The position numbers were made by a program, and so were the translations under genes. 64,000 nt of DNA from Cryobacterium luteum. Its GTDB lineage: Bacteria > Actinomycetota > Actinomycetes > Actinomycetales > Microbacteriaceae. Shown here one piece after another: positions 16,718 to 25,790 of the stretch. A model generated the notes under the pieces. That model saw only the letters and a list, made by a program, of their open reading frames with translations, made no database searches and had not been told where the DNA came from. How positions within the stretch are numbered: position 1 is the stretch's first letter; every line of letters starts with the position of its first letter. The stretch lies in assembly GCF_900110125.1 (NCBI RefSeq), contig NZ_FOCN01000007.1:110784-174783 (forward strand), given 5' to 3'.

Positions 16718-16867
16718 GCGCCGGCATCCGCTTGCGGCGCTGCACTGTGCACGCTCGAGCGGATGCCACTGGCTGCTCGCCGCGGGCCGGCCGCGCGAGC
16801 CGCCGATGGTCGCCTGAGCAGCGTTCGGGGCACCCACCGTTTGTAATGCCGCATTCGCTTTACGTGG

Positions 16868-16886
16868 TTAGGTATGGCTATCCTAA
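16868..16886. promoter_or_regulatory. IdeR/DtxR iron box upstream of the siderophore importer
   Basis: TTAGGTATGGCTATCCTAA at 16868-16886 is a 19-bp near-perfect dyad matching the actinobacterial DtxR/IdeR consensus (TTAGGTTAGGCTAACCTAA) at all but about two or three positions. It lies 35 bases before the start of the substrate-binding lipoprotein and predicts repression by iron of the whole five-gene run. Confidence 0.88.
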
Positions 16887-16921
16887 GTTAGTCAACCCTT
16901 CCCTTTCTCGAATCGAGCACC

Positions 16922-17881
16922 GTGCCCTTCCCCGCACCACGAACAGCCACCGCCTACGCGGCCATCGCAGCGCTCACCGCTCTTCTTGCTGGTTGCGCCG
17001 CCACGCCGACGCCGACGCCGACCGCGACCGAGGAGGCCGCGACCGAAATCACCGTGACCCACGCCCAGGGCGACACCGTCGTTCCGGTCAATCCCACCCG
17101 CGTGCTCACCTTCGACATCGCCTCCCTGACGACGCTCGACGCCCTCGACGTCGACGTTCTGGGCCTGCCGAAAGCGAACCTTCCCGGAGAGCTCGCCAAA
17201 TTCGCCAGCGACGACTACCTCAACATCGGCACTTTGTTCGAGCCCGACTACGAGGCCGTCAATGCCGCCGCGCCCGACCTCATCATCGTCGCTGGCCGCT
17301 CCGCCGCCGTCTACCCGGAACTGAGCAAAATCGCCCCGACCATCGACCTGAGCAACGAGGCGGTGGACTTCACCGCTTCGGTCATCGCCGGAACCGAAAG
17401 CCTGGGTGAGATCTTCGAGAAGCAGACCGAGGTCGCGACGCTGGTCGACACCCTCAACGAGTCGATCACCGAGGTCACTGAGCTCGCCGCCGACGCCGGC
17501 GACGCCCTCATCGTCATGACGAACGCCGGAGAGATGACCGCCTTCGGGGCCGGCTCGCGCTTTGGCTACCTGCACGACACCCTCGGCATCGTTCCCGCCG
17601 TCGCCGACGTCGAAGCGGCCACCCATGGCGAAGCGATCTCCTTCGAATTTCTGCTGGAGACCGACCCCGAGTGGATGTTCGTCGTCGACCGTGACTCGGC
17701 CACCGCATCGGGAACCGGCAACGCCGCAGAAGTGCTGGACAACGAGCTCGTCGCACAGACCGCCGCCGCCCAGAACGACCACATCGTCTACCTCAACCCA
17801 GTCTCCTGGTACATCGTCAACGGCGGACTGGTCAACCTGCAGGCCATGACCGACGAGGTTGCCGCGGCCCTCACAGCATGA
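16922..17881 (+). CDS. iron-siderophore ABC transporter, substrate-binding lipoprotein
   Basis: 319 aa from a GTG start. The signal peptide ends in a lipobox LLAGCAA near residues 21-27, then a Thr/Pro linker (TPTPTPTATEEA). The rest is a FecB/FhuD-type periplasmic-binding fold: HAQGDTVVPVNPTRVLTFD, PDLIIVAGRSAAVYPELS and VFVVDRD-like strands (here WMFVVDRDSA). It captures ferric siderophore outside the membrane. It overlaps the first permease gene by ATGA and lies just behind the iron box, so iron-repressed expression is expected. The siderophore type is not readable. Confidence 0.92.
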   Translation: MPFPAPRTATAYAAIAALTALLAGCAATPTPTPTATEEAATEITVTHAQGDTVVPVNPTRVLTFDIASLTTLDALDVDVLGLPKANLPGELAKFASDDYLNIGTLFEPDYEAVNAAAPDLIIVAGRSAAVYPELSKIAPTIDLSNEAVDFTASVIAGTESLGEIFEKQTEVATLVDTLNESITEVTELAADAGDALIVMTNAGEMTAFGAGSRFGYLHDTLGIVPAVADVEAATHGEAISFEFLLETDPEWMFVVDRDSATASGTGNAAEVLDNELVAQTAAAQNDHIVYLNPVSWYIVNGGLVNLQAMTDEVAAALTA

Positions 17882-18906
17882 CTCGCTCGGTGACCGCCGC
17901 GCCGCCTGGCCGGCCGGCGGCGTTGACAACGCAACCGCGCCGCCGCGCTGCCCTGCCGCTCGCGGTCACCGGTGTTCTGCTGCTCGCCGTACTGAGCCTG
18001 TTCGTCGGCGTCAGCGACGTCACGCCGCTCAGCCTGCTGCAAGTGGGTGCCGACAGCCAGACCCGGCAGATCTTTCTGCTCAGTCGGCTGCCGCGCACCA
18101 TCTCGATCGTGCTCGCGGGCGCCGCGATGGCCATCTGCGGACTGGTGATGCAGATGCTCGTGCGCAACCGCTTCGTTGAACCATCGACGATCGGTACGAC
18201 CGAAGCGGCCGGCCTCGGGCTGCTGACCGTGACGATTCTCGCCCCTGGCCTGCCGCTGATCGGCAAGATGCTCGTGGCCGCGATGTTCGCTCTGGTCTCG
18301 ACCCTCGTCTTCGTGCGCATTCTGCGTTCGCTCCCGCTGCGCTCGATCGTGATCGTGCCGCTCGTGGGGCTGATGCTCTCGGGCATCATCGCCTCGATCT
18401 CTACCTACGTGGCGTTCGACCACGACCTGCTGCAAACCCTGTCGGCGTGGATGACCGGGGACTTCTCCGGCGTCATCGCCGGCCGGTATGAACTGCTCTG
18501 GATCGTCGCCGCGCTCACCACGGCGATCTATGTGGCGGGCGACCGCTTCACCGTGGCCGGCCTCGGCGAACAATTCACCACCAACCTGGGCCTCAACTAC
18601 CGCCGCACGGTGGCAATCGGGCTGTTCCTGGTGTCGATCGTGACCGCCGTCGTGGTGGTCGTCGTCGGTGCGCTGCCCTTTCTTGGGCTGATCGTGCCGA
18701 ATATCGTGAGCCTCGCCATGGGCGACAACCTGCGCAAATCGTTGCCGTGGGTGGCGGTGGTGGGCGCGGCGTTCGTGCTGGTCTGCGATATCGCGGGGCG
18801 GATCATCCGCTTTCCTTACGAAATACCGATCGGGGTCGTCGTCGGCGTCGTCGGTGCCGGCCTGTTCCTGGTGCTGCTCCTGCGAAAGAGTGCCCGTGTC
18901 GGTTGA
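17878..18906 (+). CDS. iron-siderophore ABC transporter permease (FecCD family), first subunit
   Basis: 342 aa, about nine or ten membrane segments of the FecCD type. Recognisable segments are LSRLPRTISIVLAGAAMAICGLVMQMLVRN with the family's R-LPR motif, PSTIGTTEAAGLG, and the coupling-helix region LPFLGLIVPNIVSLAMG. The start ATG overlaps the binding-protein stop, and the end overlaps the second permease by 11 bases. Together the two permeases form the heterodimeric channel for ferric siderophore import. Confidence 0.93.
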   Translation: MTRSVTAAPPGRPAALTTQPRRRAALPLAVTGVLLLAVLSLFVGVSDVTPLSLLQVGADSQTRQIFLLSRLPRTISIVLAGAAMAICGLVMQMLVRNRFVEPSTIGTTEAAGLGLLTVTILAPGLPLIGKMLVAAMFALVSTLVFVRILRSLPLRSIVIVPLVGLMLSGIIASISTYVAFDHDLLQTLSAWMTGDFSGVIAGRYELLWIVAALTTAIYVAGDRFTVAGLGEQFTTNLGLNYRRTVAIGLFLVSIVTAVVVVVVGALPFLGLIVPNIVSLAMGDNLRKSLPWVAVVGAAFVLVCDIAGRIIRFPYEIPIGVVVGVVGAGLFLVLLLRKSARVG

Positions 18907-19870
18907 GGTTCGACGGCCAGATAAGCGGATGCGCCGGGTCGCCGGGATCCTCGCCCCGCTGCTGCTGCTGACCATCGTCGCCTTCGTCGTCGTCGGAGCG
19001 GAGGGCAGCTGGAGCTTCGTGCTGCCGTTTCGCGGGCGCCGCCTGGCCGCGCTGGTTCTGGTTGGCTTTGCGATCGCCGTCTCGACGGTGATCTTTCAGA
19101 CCATCACCGAGAACCGTATCCTCACGCCGTCGATCCTCGGTTTCGACGCCCTGTTCGTGCTGATCCAGACCGTGCTGGTGTTCGAAATCGGGTCCTCCGC
19201 GCTCGGCAGGATCCCCCCGGTGGCGCAGTTCCTCGGGGAGATCGTCGTCATGGTGGTGCTGTCGACCCTGCTGTTTCGGTGGCTGTTTGGGGGCGCGCGC
19301 CGCAGCATCCACTTGTTGGTGCTCGTCGGCATTGTGCTGGGTGTGTTTTTTCGCAGCATCAGCGCTTTTCTGCAGCGACTGATCGACCCGAACGAATTCA
19401 CCGTGCTGCAAGACCGGCTGTTCGCCAGTTTCAACGCCGTCGAACCCGACCTGCTGCTGATTTCAGCGATAATTCTCGTCGTCACGAGCGTGGTGCTCTG
19501 GCGGATGCGGCACGACCTTGACGTGCTCACCCTCGGCCGGGACCTCTCAACGATGCTCGGCGCCGACCACCGCCACCTCGTGCTGCGTCTTCTCATCGTT
19601 GTCTCGGTACTGGTCTCGGTGTCGACCGCCCTGGTGGGGCCGATCACCTTCTTCGGCCTGCTCGTTGCGAGCCTCACCTACCAAATTACGGGTACCCACC
19701 GACACGCGGCCAACCTGCCCGTGGCCGTGGCGCTCGCCGTCATCGCGCTGGTCGGCGGTCAGACCGTGCTCGAGCACGTGTTCGGCTTGGCCACCGTGCT
19801 GAGCGTCATCATCGAATTCATCGGAGGCATCGTGTTCATTCTGCTCGTGACCCGGGGAACTCGGCGATGA
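18896..19870 (+). CDS. iron-siderophore ABC transporter permease (FecCD family), second subunit
   Basis: 324 aa from the GTG at 18896, which has GAAAGAG upstream inside the end of the previous gene. It is a second FecCD permease: FRGRRLAALVLVGFAIAVSTVIFQTITENRILTPSILGFDALF and the C-terminal GPITFFGLLVASLTYQITG coupling region are typical. It pairs with the permease encoded just upstream. It ends in an ATGA overlap with the ATP-binding subunit. Confidence 0.92.
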   Translation: MSVEVRRPDKRMRRVAGILAPLLLLTIVAFVVVGAEGSWSFVLPFRGRRLAALVLVGFAIAVSTVIFQTITENRILTPSILGFDALFVLIQTVLVFEIGSSALGRIPPVAQFLGEIVVMVVLSTLLFRWLFGGARRSIHLLVLVGIVLGVFFRSISAFLQRLIDPNEFTVLQDRLFASFNAVEPDLLLISAIILVVTSVVLWRMRHDLDVLTLGRDLSTMLGADHRHLVLRLLIVVSVLVSVSTALVGPITFFGLLVASLTYQITGTHRHAANLPVAVALAVIALVGGQTVLEHVFGLATVLSVIIEFIGGIVFILLVTRGTRR

Positions 19871-20625
19871 TCGACATCGTCGGTGTGACCAAGACCTACG
19901 GCAGCGTGGTGGTGGTCGATGACGTCGACCTGCGGATTCCGGCCGGCGGTATCACCTCGATCATCGGCGCGAACGGTGCCGGCAAGTCCACGCTTATCTC
20001 GATGGTGTCGCGTTTGCTCACGGCCGAGCGCGGCACGATCACCGTAGACGGACACGATGTGGCGGCGACGAAGAGCGACGAACTCGCCCGTCGCCTCGCC
20101 ATTCTGCGGCAGGAGAACCACCTCGCGGCCCGACTGACCGTGCGTGATCTGGTGGCGTTCGGGCGGTATCCGCACTCGCGGGGGCGCCTCACGACGCTCG
20201 ACCGGGCCCAGATCGAGCAGGCGATCGACTACCTCGACCTCGACGCGCTCACCGACCGGTACCTCGACGAGCTCTCCGGCGGGCAACGCCAGCGTGCCTT
20301 CGTGGCGATGGTGCTCTGCCAGAACACCGACTACGTGCTGCTCGACGAACCGCTCAACAACCTCGACATGAGCCACGCCGTCGAGATGATGCGCATTCTG
20401 CGGCGCGCCGCCGACGAACTCGGCAAGACCATCGTCATGGTCGTGCACGACATCAACTTCGCGTCGACCTATTCGGACCACATCGTGGCGATGAAGGACG
20501 GCCGGGTGCTGCATCAGGGGCCACCGGCCGACGTCATCGAACCGGGGCCGTTGCGCGAGATCTTCGGCATCGATGTGGCGGTGCACGTCATCGACGGGCA
20601 CCGCATCGGCGTGTATTACTCCTGA
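19867..20625 (+). CDS. iron-siderophore ABC transporter ATP-binding protein
   Basis: 252 aa ABC ATPase with Walker A GANGAGKST (residues ~38-46), Q-loop ILRQENH, ABC signature LSGGQRQRAF, Walker B YVLLDEPLNNLD and the H-loop MVVHDINF. It drives the FecCD pair. Residues after about 220 (LREIFGIDVAVHVIDG) are typical of FepC/FhuC-like proteins. Complete, with all catalytic motifs intact. Confidence 0.95.
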   Translation: MIDIVGVTKTYGSVVVVDDVDLRIPAGGITSIIGANGAGKSTLISMVSRLLTAERGTITVDGHDVAATKSDELARRLAILRQENHLAARLTVRDLVAFGRYPHSRGRLTTLDRAQIEQAIDYLDLDALTDRYLDELSGGQRQRAFVAMVLCQNTDYVLLDEPLNNLDMSHAVEMMRILRRAADELGKTIVMVVHDINFASTYSDHIVAMKDGRVLHQGPPADVIEPGPLREIFGIDVAVHVIDGHRIGVYYS

Positions 20626-20634
20626 TCACACCCT

Positions 20635-21429
20635 ATGAGTAAGGCTGACATGTTTCTCACCGATTTTCCCGTGCGGCTCCTCGTTCGACACCCTCTGGTG
20701 CGGCGTTCCCTCACCGTGCACGCCGTTCGCGACCTGTCACCGACCCTGCGCCGGGTGACCCTGACCGGCACCGACCTTGACGGGTTCACCGCCGACGGGC
20801 CAGACGACCACATCAAGGTGTTCTTTGCGGTCGGGGAGGACACCGCGGCTCGCGATTTCACCCCGCGCGCCTTCCGAGCCGGCCGAGCAGGCGTGCCAGC
20901 CGCGCTTGACCTGGATTTCGCCCTGCACGGAACGGATGCCCCCGCCACCGGCTGGGCCTCCCGGGCCCGGGTCGGTGATGGGCTGCAGATCGGCGGGCCG
21001 CGCCGGTCCAAGCTGCTGCCGGAGGGCATCCGCTCGGCCGTGCTTATTGCTGATGCCACAGCTCTGCCCGCCACGGCGCGCTGGCTGGAAGCCCTGCCGG
21101 CAAAGGTGGCGGTCACCGTGCTCATTGTCGGGAACGACCCGGCGCTCGCTGAGTATCTCGCTGAGGGGGAACGGCCCGGCACGCAGATTCAGGCCGTCGA
21201 TGCGAATTCGCATGCCGATGCACTGATCGAACTACTGAACGACCTGGTCATCGACGATGGCACCCTGGTCTGGGCGGCGGGGGAGGCGGGCTCGCTCATT
21301 CCGTTGCGCCGCCACCTGCGGCAGCATCTGGGGCTCGGACGCGACCAGGCGCAGGTCAGCGGGTACTGGAAGCTCGGCGTCGACAACCTCGACCATCACG
21401 CGCCGCTTGACCCCACCGATCCGGACTAG
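20635..21429 (+). CDS. siderophore-interacting protein (flavin-dependent ferric-siderophore reductase)
   Basis: 264 aa, SIP/ViuB family. An FAD-binding beta-barrel occupies the first ~115 residues (LRRVTLTGTDLDGF, DDHIKVFFA, DFTPRAF), and an NAD(P)H-binding domain follows (AVLIADATALPATARWLE, VWAAGEAGSLIPLRRHLR). Such proteins reduce Fe(III)-siderophore in the cytosol to release iron. Nine bases separate it from the ABC ATPase gene, so it closes the iron operon. The near-C-terminal GYWKLGVDN is conserved in the family. Confidence 0.92.
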   Translation: MSKADMFLTDFPVRLLVRHPLVRRSLTVHAVRDLSPTLRRVTLTGTDLDGFTADGPDDHIKVFFAVGEDTAARDFTPRAFRAGRAGVPAALDLDFALHGTDAPATGWASRARVGDGLQIGGPRRSKLLPEGIRSAVLIADATALPATARWLEALPAKVAVTVLIVGNDPALAEYLAEGERPGTQIQAVDANSHADALIELLNDLVIDDGTLVWAAGEAGSLIPLRRHLRQHLGLGRDQAQVSGYWKLGVDNLDHHAPLDPTDPD

Positions 21430-21432
21430 TTG

Positions 21433-21702
21433 TTAGGCGGCCATTTTGGGGTGCACCTTGACGAAGGTGATGTTCTTCGTCGGGTGCACTGTTTTGGCCG
21501 GCGCGCGGGAGAAACCTTTCGCGCCCTCGAGACGGTTCAGGCCGCGAAACTCCGCCAACGCATCGTCGAAGACGGCGTTGAGCTGGGCGCCGGTGAATTG
21601 CTCCGCAGCCCCGTCGGTGAAGCGGATGCTGATGAGTGAGTTGTCGGGAAAGTGCCGGTTCATGCGGATGAAGCCATCGGCATCCTGCTGCAGGGTGATC
21701 AT
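21433..21702 (-). CDS. conserved hypothetical protein, 89 aa
   Basis: Small soluble protein on the opposite strand, ending three bases beyond the iron operon stop codon. It starts MITLQQDADGFIRMNRHFPD and has an acidic middle part and a Lys-rich end (TKNITFVKVHPKMAA). No domain is recognised. The ATG at 21702 is favoured over longer in-frame starts because protein-like composition begins there and a perfect palindrome/promoter region lies just upstream. Confidence 0.6.
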   Translation of the reverse strand: MITLQQDADGFIRMNRHFPDNSLISIRFTDGAAEQFTGAQLNAVFDDALAEFRGLNRLEGAKGFSRAPAKTVHPTKNITFVKVHPKMAA

Positions 21703-21715
21703 TGCTCTAGTGTGA

Positions 21716-21727
21716 CCTATATATAGG
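21716..21727. promoter_or_regulatory. perfect 12-bp AT palindrome between divergent genes
   Basis: CCTATATATAGG at 21716-21727 lies 13 bases before the start of the minus-strand 89-aa gene. On the minus strand it could supply a -10 element or an operator overlapping it. Nothing identifies the binding protein. Confidence 0.4.
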
Positions 21728-21784
21728 AGCCGTCGTTTCGGCCGCCGATTTTTTCGCTCACCGCCGCGTGTCGGTGCCCGTGGA

Positions 21785-21796
21785 TAAACTGCAGGC
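21785..21796 (+). promoter_or_regulatory. -10 box of a probable leaderless promoter
   Basis: TAAACT (21785-21790), six bases, then the ATG at 21797 of the Gfo/Idh/MocA gene; no ribosome-binding site is present. Confidence 0.5.
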
Positions 21797-22783
21797 ATGA
21801 CGGCTCTCATTCGCTGGGGAATCCTGGCCACCGGCGGTATCGCGCACATGTTCGCGAACGATCTGGTGCAGAACGGCCACACTGTGCAGGCCGTCGGGTC
21901 GCGCAGCCAGTCGTCAGCGGATGCCTTCGCTGCCGAATTCAGTATCCCCACCGCGCATGCGAGCTATGCGGCTCTCGTGAACGATCCCGAGGTTGACGTT
22001 GTCTACGTGTCGACGCCTCACCCCTTTCACTCCGAGCATGCTGCCCTCGCGCTGAACGCGGGCAAGCACGTGCTGATCGAGAAGCCGTTTGCGCTCAACG
22101 CCGGGCAGGCCCGGCAGATCGTGGACCTCGCCGCCCGTCGCAACGTGCTCGTGATGGAGGCGATGTGGACCCGATTTCTGCCGCACATGGCGCGGATTCG
22201 CGAGATTCTCGTCGGCGGCACGCTCGGCGACGTGCGCAGCCTGCTCGCCGACCACACGCAAGATCTTCCCGACGACCCCGAACACCGCCTGAATGCGCTC
22301 GCCCTCGGGGGCGGAGCCCTGCTCGACCTGGGTGTTTATCCGGTGAGTTTCGCGCACGCCGTCTTTGGCGCGCCCGATACGATTCTGGCCAGCGCCTCGT
22401 TCAAAACCACCGGAGCGGATGCCCAGGTCGCGACGATTTTTCGGTACGTCGGCGGCCAGATCGCCACGACGTTCTCGGCCAGTGACACCCTCGGCCCGAC
22501 GACGGCGTCGATCATCGGCACCCGCGGGCGCATCGACATCGACGGTGTCTGGTACGCGCCAACCGGTTTTCGGGTGCTCGATAATCTCGGCGCCGTGCTC
22601 GAAACGTTCGAGCCGGCCGAGTTCACCGGCCGGGGCATGCACTTCGAAGCGCTCGAAGCCGAGACGCTGATCCGCGCCGGAAAGATCTCAAGTGACATTA
22701 TGCCGGCCGAGGAATCGGTCGCCGTCCTGCGCACGCTCGATGCGGTGCGGGCTCAGATCGGTCTGCGCTACCCGGGCGAATAG
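21797..22783 (+). CDS. Gfo/Idh/MocA-family NAD(P)-dependent oxidoreductase
   Basis: 328 aa. The Rossmann N-terminus WGILATGGIAHMFANDL begins the NAD(P) site. VYVSTPHPFHSEHAALALNAGKHVLIEKPFALN contains the EKP motif whose Lys takes part in catalysis, and GGALLDLGVYPVSFA is the typical active-site helix with G-GG-L-D-G-Y. The C-terminal domain is the usual beta-sheet fold. The substrate is likely a sugar, polyol or a trans-dihydrodiol-type compound, but cannot be fixed. Transcription seems leaderless. Confidence 0.9.
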   Translation: MTALIRWGILATGGIAHMFANDLVQNGHTVQAVGSRSQSSADAFAAEFSIPTAHASYAALVNDPEVDVVYVSTPHPFHSEHAALALNAGKHVLIEKPFALNAGQARQIVDLAARRNVLVMEAMWTRFLPHMARIREILVGGTLGDVRSLLADHTQDLPDDPEHRLNALALGGGALLDLGVYPVSFAHAVFGAPDTILASASFKTTGADAQVATIFRYVGGQIATTFSASDTLGPTTASIIGTRGRIDIDGVWYAPTGFRVLDNLGAVLETFEPAEFTGRGMHFEALEAETLIRAGKISSDIMPAEESVAVLRTLDAVRAQIGLRYPGE

Positions 22784-22804
22784 CCCGCTGTACGGTGCGT
22801 CGGT

Positions 22805-22816
22805 TACCATACGGAG
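22805..22816 (+). promoter_or_regulatory. -10 box of a probable leaderless promoter
   Basis: TACCAT (22805-22810) is followed by six bases and the GTG at 22817. GGAGG at 22813-22817 overlaps this start and could instead serve a second in-frame GTG at 22829. Confidence 0.45.
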
Positions 22817-24310
22817 GTGGAAGAACCAGTGCAGACACCCGAAGCCGGCACGGCTGACGTTGCCGCGCGCGGCGGCATCGCAGCCGTCTTCAGCCGTCAC
22901 CGCCGGGCCTGGCTGATTGCCGTTGGCGCCCTGGTTTTCGTGCTGCTGGGCAGTGGGGCCGTATTCGCCGGAACCCAGACCGGCGAGACTGCTCCGGCGG
23001 CGGCATCCGCTGTGGCCACGCCCACCCCGACACCAAGCCCCACGCCCACGGTCGACCCGGCCCGTCCGGTGCCAGCCCAGGCGACGACAGCCAGCCGGCT
23101 GCGCACCTGCTCCGTCGCCGGGCTCGCCGCCGACACTCGCCTCGCCGATTTTCAGGCCCAGGTGGTCAACGCCAACACCGGTGAGGTGCTGTTCGACCGC
23201 GGCGGCACGACGTCGTCGCGCACGGCGAGCGTTATGAAGGTGCTCACCTCGGCTGCCGCACTCAACGTGCTCGGCAGCGACTATCGGGCTACGACCCGGG
23301 TCGTGAAGGGCGCCGAACCCGGCCAGGTCGTGCTGGTCGGCGGCGGAGACCTCACTCTGTCCCGGTTGCCCACCGGCCAGGAACCGTTCTACACCGGTGC
23401 CGCGCACCTCGACGACCTCGCCACCCAAACCATGGTCGCCTGGGCCGCCGATCCGGCCAACCCGCCGATCACCTCCCTCGTGCTCGACTCCTCGTACTTC
23501 TCCGGGCCCGACTGGGACGAGGGCTGGGCCCGCACCGAACTCGGCCTCGGCTACATGCCCGAGATCACCGCCCTGATGGTCGACGGCGACCGTGACGACC
23601 CCACCCGCAGCACCTCCGCCCGTAGCGAAGACCCGATTGCACGGGCCGGCCAGGCCTTCGCCGACGCCCTCGGCGGCGGGCTCACGATCAGCCAGGCCAC
23701 CGCTCCGGCCGGGTCAGCGCAGCTCGGCGCCGTGCAGTCGGCGCCGGTGTCGACCCTGGTTCAGCAGTCCCTCATTGTGAGCGACAACACCATCGCCGAG
23801 ATGCTCGCCCGCCTCCTGGCCATTGAAAACGGTGCCGGTAGCAGCTTTTCCGCTCTGCAGGCGGGCATCGTCAACGGCCTCGCCGCCTACGGCATCGATA
23901 CCACCGGCATGATCATCAAAGACGGTTCGGGCCTCAGCCCGCACAATGCCGTGTCGCCGGCCTACCTGACCGCTCTGTTCGTCAAGGTCAATGCCCGTGA
24001 GGGCAACCTCGGCGTTCTGTTCGACGGCCTGCCGATCGCCGGGGGACCGCGTGGCTCCCTCTCCTACAGCGACCGTTTCGCCGGGGCCAATTCCGCCGCT
24101 GCCGGCGCCGTTTTCGCCAAGACCGGCTGGATCGACACCGGCTACACCCTTGCCGGCGTCATCCGTGCTGCCGACGGCACCCCGCTCACCTTCGCCATCT
24201 ATGCCATCAGTAACGCGGCAATTGGTAACGTGAGCTCGAATGCCAAAATCGCCATCGACACCCTGGCCACCGGTTTCTTCCAATGCGGCGATAATCTCTC
24301 TAACAACTGA
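22817..24310 (+). CDS. dacB: D-alanyl-D-alanine carboxypeptidase/endopeptidase, PBP4 family
   Basis: 497 aa. A single N-terminal membrane segment (AWLIAVGALVFVLLGSGAVFAG, ~37-58) and a Pro/Thr linker place the enzyme outside the cell. The penicillin-binding motifs are present: SxxK as SVMK near residue 137, SxN as SDN (LIVSDNTIAEML), and KTG as AKTGWIDTGYTLAG. These define class C low-molecular-weight PBPs that trim peptidoglycan stem peptides or cut cross-links. The start is GTG 22817 (leaderless) or GTG 22829. Length is normal for actinobacterial PBP4. Confidence 0.92.
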   Translation: MEEPVQTPEAGTADVAARGGIAAVFSRHRRAWLIAVGALVFVLLGSGAVFAGTQTGETAPAAASAVATPTPTPSPTPTVDPARPVPAQATTASRLRTCSVAGLAADTRLADFQAQVVNANTGEVLFDRGGTTSSRTASVMKVLTSAAALNVLGSDYRATTRVVKGAEPGQVVLVGGGDLTLSRLPTGQEPFYTGAAHLDDLATQTMVAWAADPANPPITSLVLDSSYFSGPDWDEGWARTELGLGYMPEITALMVDGDRDDPTRSTSARSEDPIARAGQAFADALGGGLTISQATAPAGSAQLGAVQSAPVSTLVQQSLIVSDNTIAEMLARLLAIENGAGSSFSALQAGIVNGLAAYGIDTTGMIIKDGSGLSPHNAVSPAYLTALFVKVNAREGNLGVLFDGLPIAGGPRGSLSYSDRFAGANSAAAGAVFAKTGWIDTGYTLAGVIRAADGTPLTFAIYAISNAAIGNVSSNAKIAIDTLATGFFQCGDNLSNN

Positions 24311-24344
24311 CCGCGTATCAACTGACTGCTCACAAGGAGACATC

Positions 24345-24935
24345 GTGACCCGCGCCCTGTTCATCATTGACGTTCAGAACGACTTCACCGAGGGCGGGGC
24401 CCTCGGTGTCGACGGCGGCGGGGCAGTAGCTGCCGGCGTGAGCAAACTTCTCGCGGAGCATCCGCTCGCCTACACATATGTCTTCGCCTCTCGCGACTGG
24501 CACGATATCGGCAACGATAACGGCGGCCACTTCGCCCGCGACGCGGCCCCCGACTTTGTCACGACCTGGCCGGTGCACTGCGTGGCCGGCACCGCGGGCG
24601 CCGAATACCACCCCGCCCTCACAACGGATGCCGTGACGTTTCACATTCGCAAGGGCCAGGGCAAGCCCGCCTACTCGATCTTTGAAGGTACGACTGAGGC
24701 TGGGGAGACCGTGGGAGCGCTGCTGAGCGAACACGGGGTGACCGAGATCGACGTGGTCGGCCTCGCGACCGACTACTGCGTGCGAGCCTCCACCCTCGAC
24801 GCCCTCGAACACGGCCAGCACGTGCGTGTTTTGACGGATCTGGTGGCCGGGGTCGCCGCGGAATCCACCGCGACCGCCCTCGCCGAGATGGCGCATGCCG
24901 GCGCGGTGTTCGCCGCGAGCGACGTCGTCGAGTGA
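24345..24935 (+). CDS. pncA: nicotinamidase, isochorismatase-like family
   Basis: 196 aa. PncA deamidates nicotinamide to nicotinate for NAD salvage. The catalytic Asp is in FIIDVQNDF (residue 9), the Lys in HIRKGQG, and the nucleophilic Cys in LATDYCVRASTLDAL. The metal-binding region RDWH...H is also visible (SRDWHDIG then GGHF). AAGGAGA precedes the GTG by five bases. The stop overlaps the start of the following alpha/beta hydrolase (GTGA), which suggests a two-gene unit. Confidence 0.9.
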   Translation: MTRALFIIDVQNDFTEGGALGVDGGGAVAAGVSKLLAEHPLAYTYVFASRDWHDIGNDNGGHFARDAAPDFVTTWPVHCVAGTAGAEYHPALTTDAVTFHIRKGQGKPAYSIFEGTTEAGETVGALLSEHGVTEIDVVGLATDYCVRASTLDALEHGQHVRVLTDLVAGVAAESTATALAEMAHAGAVFAASDVVE

Positions 24936-25663
24936 CTCAGTTCGCCCGACGGCTCGATGGTGTACGTGTGGCCTTCGATGCCACACCGGGGGAGCTGCCG
25001 GTTCTGCTCGTGCACGGTTTCGCATCGACCGCCGAGGCCACCTGGCGGAGTTCGGGCTGGGTGCGAGTGCTCGAGGAAGCCGGGCGCGGCGCTATCACGC
25101 CCGACCTGCGCGGTCACGGCCGTAGCGACAAGCCGCACCGCACCGCCGACTACGCACCGAGGCAGCTCGCCGCCGACCTGGTAGCCGTGCTCGACACCCT
25201 CGAACTCGACCGGGTCGACGTGATCGGCTACTCCATGGGCTCACGGGTGGTCGCCGCCCTGGCCCGACTGGCGCCGGAACGCGTGCGCCGTCTGGTGCTC
25301 GGCGGGGCCGGCCCGCTCGAACTGTTCGAGACCTGGGATCAGGGCGCCGTGGCTCGGTATGTGGTCTCCGGCGACCGGCCCGCCGACCCAACCATCGCTG
25401 CGGTGCTCGGCCCGGCGATCACGGCCGGAGCCGACCGGGAGGCGCTGCTGGCGTGCGTGCGCGGGGTCGCGGGCTGCACGCTCGACGTGCCTGCGGGCAT
25501 CCCGCAGCTGTTCGTCGCCGGCGGGGCCGACCCGATTCCGGTCGGGGTGACCGCCCTCGCGGCGAAGCGCGGCGCACAGTACCTGGAGCTTCCTGGCCGA
25601 ACCCATCTCAACGCGCTGACTTCGCACGATTTCCAACAGGCCTCCCTGCAATTTCTGGCCTGA
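24932..25663 (+). CDS. alpha/beta hydrolase
   Basis: 243 aa. Classic fold: LLVHGFASTAEATWRSSGW carries the HG oxyanion motif, DLRGHGRSDKP follows strand 4, the nucleophile elbow GYSMGSR places Ser near residue 99, and a C-terminal PGRTHLNAL supplies the His. The acid is probably Asp in GGADPIP. The substrate is unknown. It is translationally coupled to pncA, although no shared pathway is obvious. Confidence 0.87.
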   Translation: MTQFARRLDGVRVAFDATPGELPVLLVHGFASTAEATWRSSGWVRVLEEAGRGAITPDLRGHGRSDKPHRTADYAPRQLAADLVAVLDTLELDRVDVIGYSMGSRVVAALARLAPERVRRLVLGGAGPLELFETWDQGAVARYVVSGDRPADPTIAAVLGPAITAGADREALLACVRGVAGCTLDVPAGIPQLFVAGGADPIPVGVTALAAKRGAQYLELPGRTHLNALTSHDFQQASLQFLA

Positions 25664-25790
25664 GGCTCGAGCCTGCTGCTGTGCGCGGGATGGTGGATGG
25701 GCAGCGCTCTCGTGCAAGTCGTTTGGAATGCCCCCGCCTACGGTGGAGCCACGGCGTGATTCAAGGCGCCGCACTCAACGTGGAGGACTC

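Noticed and set aside
14813..16837. A 674-codon minus-strand frame opposite arsA
   Set aside because: Shadow of arsA, whose catalytic motifs and metal cysteines are all intact on the plus strand.
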